Positions 57,857 to 64,000 of a stretch of 64,000 bases of DNA are shown here, piece by piece; positions within the stretch are counted from its first letter, which is position 1, and each line of letters opens with the position of its first letter. The notes beneath the pieces are model-generated. The model did no database searches. It had not been told where the DNA came from and saw only the letters and a program-made list of their open reading frames with translations. The DNA comes from Perilla frutescens. Its lineage: Eukaryota > Streptophyta > Magnoliopsida > Lamiales > Lamiaceae. The stretch is taken from positions 44,442,664-44,506,663 of the forward strand of contig BRKX01000006.1 in the NCBI GenBank assembly GCA_026008535.1. The letters are read 5' to 3'. The translations under genes were made by a program, and so were the position numbers.

Positions 57857-59286
57857 AAATATGGGTATTTGGATTGAATGGAGGCCATCTTCGCCATGTA
57901 TCTCTCTAACTCCAACACCAGTTTCTACCCAATTGAAGGACGGTTATTTCCTTTATTTTTTTTATTTTTTTTATTTTGGTATTTTTTTCGAGTCTTGTTT
58001 AGTTTTCTTTCTTCTCTCATTTATTTGAACATGGAGGACCATGGTAATTTTTAAGTGTGGGGAGGGAGAACTTCGTTTATTTTGTGTTTTTTTTTAGTCA
58101 ATTTCATTGCCAAATTGTGAATTTGTGATTTTAGTTGAATTAAGATTAGAGTTGGTTATGGATTGAATGATTGAAAATTTTTGTTTTCTTCACATGATAA
58201 TCGGTATGATGAACTTTCAAATAGCTGAAAATCGGTGAGATTTGAGCCTTAAGAGATTGATTCATTTTAAAATCCCAATTCTTTTCAAGTGTGATTTTCT
58301 TCCTGAGTTTGTTTTTCTCTAGAATTTGCTTTCATTCTTATTCAAGACCACATTGACATTATGCATGTATTCATATGATAAAGGCACATTTTTTTCTTTA
58401 TAGCCACATCAAGCCTAAAGAGCCTACCCAGTTATTGATTATCATTTTATTAGCCTCTTTGAGCTTTATATGAGCCAATTTGTTCAAATACCTACAAAAG
58501 TACTCTGCCACATAGAAAATGTAACTTGTCCTTAATCATAGAAATGGTGGAGTTTTGATTATTTTGAGAAGCAGAAAAAAATCATCAAGGGCGTTAGAAA
58601 AAAAAGGGTATTTATCTGGATACTTGTTTGTAATAGAAAAGAAAAAAAATCGTCTTTTGTGTATGAAAAGAAAAAGAAAAAAAAAGGGAAAACATGTCGA
58701 TTGAAATGTGGCATTGTAAAAATTGGGTATATGGGAAATAAGGCATATGAAGTCATTTGGGCATATTAGAAATTGTGTTGGGTTTTGATTTGATTGATTC
58801 AGCGTATAACTCCGACCATTTTTTATGATGCTAGCCTAGTTCCAAAATATTTCCAACCCGTTAACCTGGCCCCATTACAACCAAAATCAAGTCCTTTTGA
58901 TGATTACATGTCATATGATTATAGTGGTGGCGAAAAGAGAATGTTTGCAAACTTATGGTTGATAACAACTTGCGGAATGATTTATTTGAGAGCAAACACG
59001 TTCCATTATTAAACACTTGAGAGTTGTGATATTTGTGCGATTCCTATTGCTATTTGACTGTTTTGACTGATTAGATAGAGAATGCATTAATTTTTAGATT
59101 GAGGAATGATGGTTGATAATTCTAATTTTGATTTAATTGATTCACAAGTTTATGATTGGCAATTGAATCAGCGTCCTTTTATTTTTCGTTTATTTCTCCT
59201 TTTTGTCTTTCGTTCGTTTCTTTCTTTCTTTCCTTTTCTTTGTGTTCTTCATACTTGGGGCAAGCATGAGTTTAAGTGTGGGGAGA
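57857..59286 (+). other. Noncoding internal region
   Basis: No gag or pol motif was seen. It contains TTTAAGTGTGGGGAGG at 58051, a near copy of the PPT at 59274, so the interior may include an older 3' region. The frame at 58794-59012 has no recognised motif. Confidence 0.6.
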
Positions 59287-60395
59287 TGATAAGTCTCAAA
59301 TATTACACATTTATTATCTGTATTTCTATTTATTTGAGACTTAAATCATTATCTTTTTAGTAATTGCAGGAATAATATGAAAATGTAAGGTGTGAAAAAC
59401 ATGAATGGAATAATGCTGCAAATATGGAAGGAAAATCATCAAGATATGGAATAATGATGAACTATCGATTTTGAGGAAGGAATCCGCGATCACAAATGCC
59501 AAATCACGATCTGATACTTAATGATGGAGGAAACGTTATGCCTATATAAGTTGTGTCATATTATTCTGAAAGGGGCATCCCGTTCTGTACTGAGATAATT
59601 ATATTTTTAGTTTAATAGTTAGTTTATTGTATTTTAATAATCGCATGTATTGATATGAGTGAATAAGTTATTTTGCGGAATGAAATCACATTAGTTTCGA
59701 TATGCCCATATCGTGAGATCAAATTGCTTTATACAAATTCACATGCTTGTACCTTTTTATGCTCCGAGATAGCAGGATTATGTTCTTGATTAATTAGTTG
59801 TGTAGTGCACAATATACAATTGATTTGTTAAGGTCTAAACCAAGTAGAATCGATAGATCTGTAATTGTCGAATTGATTTTATAAGTGGTAGAATTGACTT
59901 TCTTTGTCAATGGGCATATGGGGATATTGTGGGCATACGGGTCCGTATGCCTATAATATAACTGGGTTTCTCTATTTCTTAAAGCTATTGATTAATTAAA
60001 TCTGTTAAGGGTTCTTGCGGGTTGTTAATTGATAAGAAGGCGAATAATAAGGGTTCTTTTATTCGATAACACTTAAAGAGAAATGAAGAATGCGTCAGCG
60101 GGTTCCAGTATTCCATAACTGGTTTATTTGATTGTGTGGATATGATTTTTGCATCAATGATCGACGTGGGCATACCGTTATGACTTTGTGATTTCATCCG
60201 GATTATTTATTATTGATTTATTTACTTCTTATTTTCAGTTTTAGATTAAACTCTCTCTCTCAAAATCCCCAAAGTTACAACAGAAAGAAGGATTACACCG
60301 TTCCCTGAGGATTCGACCTGTGCTTTCCACATACTACACCCATTTGGGCATTCGGAATAACATATTTATTTTGAGCGCGTGACGACAGCGTATCA
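59287..60395 (+). repeat. 3' LTR (1.11 kb), complete
   Basis: Begins TGATAAGTCTCAAATATTAC and ends GACGACAGCGTATCA before the TSD ATGAA. Confidence 0.9.
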
Positions 60396-60400
60396 ATGAA

Positions 60401-62212
60401 TACAATAAATGTATACCACAAACAGTTCTTTTTAAAATATTCTATGGTTATAAATTATTTGCAACAATCAACAAACAAACCACTCCAACTATATCGAGGT
60501 ATGTAATTTACTAATTATTTGTAATTTTAATTAGCATAGGGTGCTTGTCTGCTTCAATGTTTGATAATGATTAGAAGGGTGGTATATTACGTTAGCGTGT
60601 AATAGTCACAAATTGGCTACTCTTTTTTGCCCTCTTTTGATTCAGCAAATTCGTTGTGATAATTGGATGATGTAGTGTTCGTCGAATTATGACTTCAGTA
60701 AAATGGATACTCAATTACTGAATAGAGAATAATAAGAATATATTGATCAGTTATTACATTCTTCAATCTTCATTTCACGGGGACTCTTTTTGTCCTTGAA
60801 GTCATATCTATGGTCGACAATGGGACAATAAAAGCTTAATAGTTTAGCGTTGATGGCCATTGAAAATGATATTTTAGAAAAAATAAAATATGAAAACTTA
60901 GTGGATGAATTCGCTTCGAAGAGTGTTAGAAGAATATCACTTTTTAGATAGAAAGTTTATGTATATTTAAGATGTTATTGAATATTGAATTTTGAAGGTT
61001 TAATTTTTCATTTTATTAATATATAATGATTATATTATATTTGTCATTAAAAGTAATATTAATTTTATTTTACTATTAAAAGGGTTTAATTTATATAGTT
61101 GCACAGGGCCTTCAAAATGTTTGATACGGTCCTCTGTGTGTGTGTGTGTGTGTTGGTTTTTTTTCTACTATTAATTAATTTTGAGTAATTTGTGGTAGAA
61201 ATAATGATGGGATACCTGTTTGATTGTAATGGTTCGGAGTTTAGAATAGAAATTGAGAGTTTAGCATTGATTGTGTATTACATGATAAATGGATACAAAC
61301 TAAGAATTTCAAATTTTATATAACGTGCCATAAAATACTATATAATATTATCACATCATTTAATTTTAAATAATTAACTAAGATATTATTTTCCCCTGCT
61401 GAAGATAAGAAATCAAAAAATATTGTTTAACGGCGTATGTACGTATATGCATATAATTTAATTAATCTTTATCCAATTTCTAACTAAAAATGTTTAATTT
61501 CCAGCATTTTCTTGATAATAATTATTCTTATGATACAAATTAACACTTGATTTACTCTAAATAATAAACTACGATCCACGTGCATCGTACAGAGAAATGC
61601 ACTAATTCTCGATTAACAGCTCACACTTGTCAACTGAAGTTAGCAACAAATTTGGATTCAACAAGAATCTCATTTTTGATTGTAATAAGGGGGAGTGAGA
61701 TTCATTATTAAAGGAGATTGAGTAACAAAATTAAATATCAAAGAAAATAGGGAAATGGAAATGAATCGTTAGTGATGAAGGAGAATGAGGGAAAGAGAGA
61801 GAGAGAGTGAATGAATTGTCGGTGGTGAAGGAGAAAGATAGAGATGTTAGAGAGTGTGTAAAGAGGGGAGGTGGGCATGAATTTCCCAAAAATAAAAGTG
61901 AGAGCAGACGAAATTTTTTAATTTGTACTACATAATTAAATTTATTATTATTTTTTCAATATTGCATTTATAGTAAAAAAATAATTATACATTCTAATTG
62001 GTTAGAATGAACCCTAATTAATAAGTGTGAAGTTAAACTAAATCATGATAAATTGAAATTGAATTAAAAAATCAAAGAAAAATTAATAAATTTAATTATA
62101 TTGCACAAAGTGTCCGAAGTGAGATGAAGAGAGAAATGATGGATGAGTGAGAGAAAAAAGTAGGTGGGGGTGGGGATCGAGTTCTCTTGGGTATTGCTAA
62201 TCTCACAAAAAC
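60401..62212. other. AT-rich intergenic DNA, no gene seen
   Basis: Holds a (TG)n microsatellite at 61134-61153 and a purine-rich GAGAGA stretch at 61790-61870. No coding region or clear element end was found. Confidence 0.45.
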
Positions 62213-62216
62213 TATA

Positions 62217-62489
62217 TTCATTCCGTTCCAATTATATAGTTATAATTATCATTTTATGGTGTCCCAATTATATATCCTTATTATCATATTTAATATCATT
62301 TTTAATAGTAATGTACAAATACACCTTTGTTAGATTTTAAAAGTTTAAAACTAACCACTTATTTTTATGAAATTTGTAAATCTTAAGTAAGGGTAATCTT
62401 TGAAGTTTAGCTTTTGTATCTTGTTTTCATAAATTATTTTTAATTTACGTGCAGATAAAAAAATGAATTATATAATTGAAATGGAGGAG
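62217..62489. mobile_element. Stowaway-like MITE (Tc1/mariner)
   Basis: The left end ATTCATTCCGTTCCAATTAT and the right end, read inward, CTCCTCCATTTCAATTATAT form an imperfect TIR close to the plant Stowaway consensus (CTCCCTCCGTCC). TA dinucleotides flank both ends. About 270 bp, noncoding. Confidence 0.7.
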
Positions 62490-63104
62490 TACGGATATTT
62501 TTAAGTCAAGTTTGGTTGGTAGGTTATATCCGACTAAATTTTGTTGACCACCGACCAACGAACCGAATTAGAATCAAGCTCAAAACACAGATCACCGAAC
62601 CACATGTGTCATCCACCGAACAAAACTGACCTCGAATTTCTTTGAACTGGCCTGTTATGTTGGTGGTGGTTCGGTTCTTTATTTTATAGAAAAAATGAAG
62701 GATTTTCACCTTATTTATGATCAAACGTTATATTTTAAAACACAAAATTATGTCATTTTGATTCAATAAGTTTTAATGCAATTGATCATTTTCTTTATTG
62801 GGGAAAAAGGCAATTCAACTCTCCAAAAATCTACAGACTTCCGCTAATATTAATTGGGAGGTTAGAAAAAAGGGTTAAGGACCACTTAGCCCCCTCAACT
62901 ATTTAAAATGGCTCAATTATCTTTTTTATATGGATGGAAAAGTTAACATCATTAATAAACACACACTAATACACATTTTCTCACACATTAAAATTTTTCA
63001 GATATTTTTACACATAATTTTACAATTAACCAAAATTGCTACAAGTTAATAAATTATGGTTAATAAGTAATAAAATAATAAATACCCACACATTGAATAA
63101 CACA

Positions 63105-63105
<1 letters not shown>

Positions 63106-63147
<42 letters not shown>
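63106..63147. repeat. (AAT)n microsatellite
   Basis: About fourteen AAT units inside the left arm of the long-TIR element. Confidence 0.95.
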
Positions 63148-63479
63148 CTAGTATGAAAAATTCAATATTTATAATATATATATATATATATTGAGATAAT
63201 TTATAAAATTATTTTAATCTAAAAATCATCATCCGTGTATTTTAAATTTACAATTAAGGATTCAACTTCATTTTCAATGGTAAAACGAACCCACAAATCA
63301 ATTAATATCACTGTATAATGATTTTTGAAGAAGAGAATCTAAGCAATTCTGAAATTCATAAATCACGCCCCATTTCCAAAACATTAAATAATCATAAACG
63401 AAAACTCAATCTCTACTGTAGAAATTCATCATCGAATCATCGAATTTCAAAATTCAAAATAATTTTATAAATTGTCTCG

Positions 63480-63490
<11 letters not shown>

Positions 63491-63521
<31 letters not shown>
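63491..63521. repeat. (TG)n microsatellite
   Basis: About fifteen TG units near the inner end of the right arm, preceded by (TA)n. Confidence 0.95.
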
Positions 63522-63524
<3 letters not shown>

Positions 63525-64000
63525 AAATATTGAAATTTTTATACTATATTACTATTATTATGTGTTAATTAATTTATTAATAAATTTATTGGTATTTATT
63601 ATTTTATTAATTATTAACCATAATTTATTAATTTGCAGCAATTTTAGTCAATTGTAAAACTATGTGTAAAAATATGTGAGAAAAATGTGTGTTGGCATGT
63701 GTGTTTATTACTGATGTTAATTTTTCCATCCATAGAAAGGGCAATGTGAACCATTTTAGATAGTTGAGGAGGTTAAATGAACCAAATAATTAAAGAGGGG
63801 GCAATGTGAGTCTTATAAAATAGTCGAGGGAGCTATGTGGCCCTTAACCCTATAAAAAACTTAATCATGACTTAAACACAAAATTTAGGATAACTTCCAG
63901 TAGGAACACATTTGAATCTGGTAAGAACGCCTTTGAATATTTCTTATTAAATTCTTAAACTCTTCAATTTTGAAAACTCTGATTATATTCTTGAACTTTT

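Larger units (their letters stand above)
56771..60395 (+). mobile_element. Non-autonomous LTR retroelement with nearly identical LTRs
   Basis: Two LTRs of the TGATAAGT family enclose 1.4 kb without coding capacity. The TSD is a perfect ATGAA (56766-56770 and 60396-60400). A PPT, AAGTGTGGGGAGA, lies at 59274-59286. The LTRs differ at only a dozen or so positions over about 1.08 kb by eye. The end of the 5' LTR and the PBS are deleted, so this copy is defective as well as non-autonomous. Confidence 0.88.
62872..63850. mobile_element. Long-TIR Mutator-like/foldback element with 9-bp TSD
   Basis: The outer ends are GGGTTAAGGACCACTTAG and, inverted, GGGTTAAGGGCCACATAG. The arms stay complementary for about 320 bases each (to about 63193 and from about 63480). 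The TSD is TAGAAAAAA (62863-62871) versus TATAAAAAA (63851-63859), 8 of 9 identical. The loop of about 285 bp is noncoding. TSD length and long arms fit a non-autonomous Mutator-like element. Confidence 0.82.

Overview
The window looks like a block of repeat-rich plant nuclear DNA, most likely from a eudicot. The evidence is an Athila-type Ty3/gypsy element, Tekay/Del-like long LTRs, PIF/Harbinger and hAT transposons with plant-type coding regions, Tourist- and Stowaway-like MITEs, a tRNA-derived SINE and an AT-rich background. I found no intact host gene, rRNA gene or tRNA gene. Every recognisable coding region belongs to a transposable element and carries stops or frameshifts, which suggests old, silenced, probably pericentromeric DNA.

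Layout. 164-427: degenerate tandem repeats. 538-4567: a PIF/Harbinger transposon (TSD TAA) with a broken DDE transposase and a broken Myb/SANT-like partner. 4765-9796: a Ty3/gypsy element with two LTRs, iMet-type PBS, PPT, broken gag-PR-RT-RH-IN and a perfect 5-bp TSD. 10433-10535: a SINE. 10711-12797: a small TIR element with a 10-bp TSD, split by a 1.7-kb solo LTR. 13705 to about 19400: a long LTR in reverse orientation, split by a 3.9-kb hAT element with an 8-bp TSD. 19620 to about 23300: a deletion-derived gypsy remnant split by a solo LTR. 23600-24000: G-rich and hairpin DNA. 24294-28479: a nest of GGTAC-rich MITEs, one holding a Harbinger MITE whose ends match the 538-4567 element. 29108-30970: an inverted-repeat array split by a solo LTR.

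31629-53407 is one LTR of an iMet-primed retroelement, split by a 20.4-kb Athila element (32544-52906, minus strand). The Athila is itself split by a Tekay/Del-like remnant (34404-38757, in its 3' LTR) and by a 3.2-kb solo LTR (46389-49605, in gag). From 53810 to 60395 a different LTR family appears three times: a lone LTR, an inverted fragment forming a large hairpin, and a non-autonomous element with nearly identical LTRs, probably the youngest insertion here. 62217-62489 is a Stowaway-like MITE, and 62872-63850 is a long-TIR element with a 9-bp TSD.

The most unusual signal is a set of very GC-rich palindrome clusters in otherwise AT-rich retroelements of different families. Two members of the same long-LTR family carry different palindrome modules at a comparable place.
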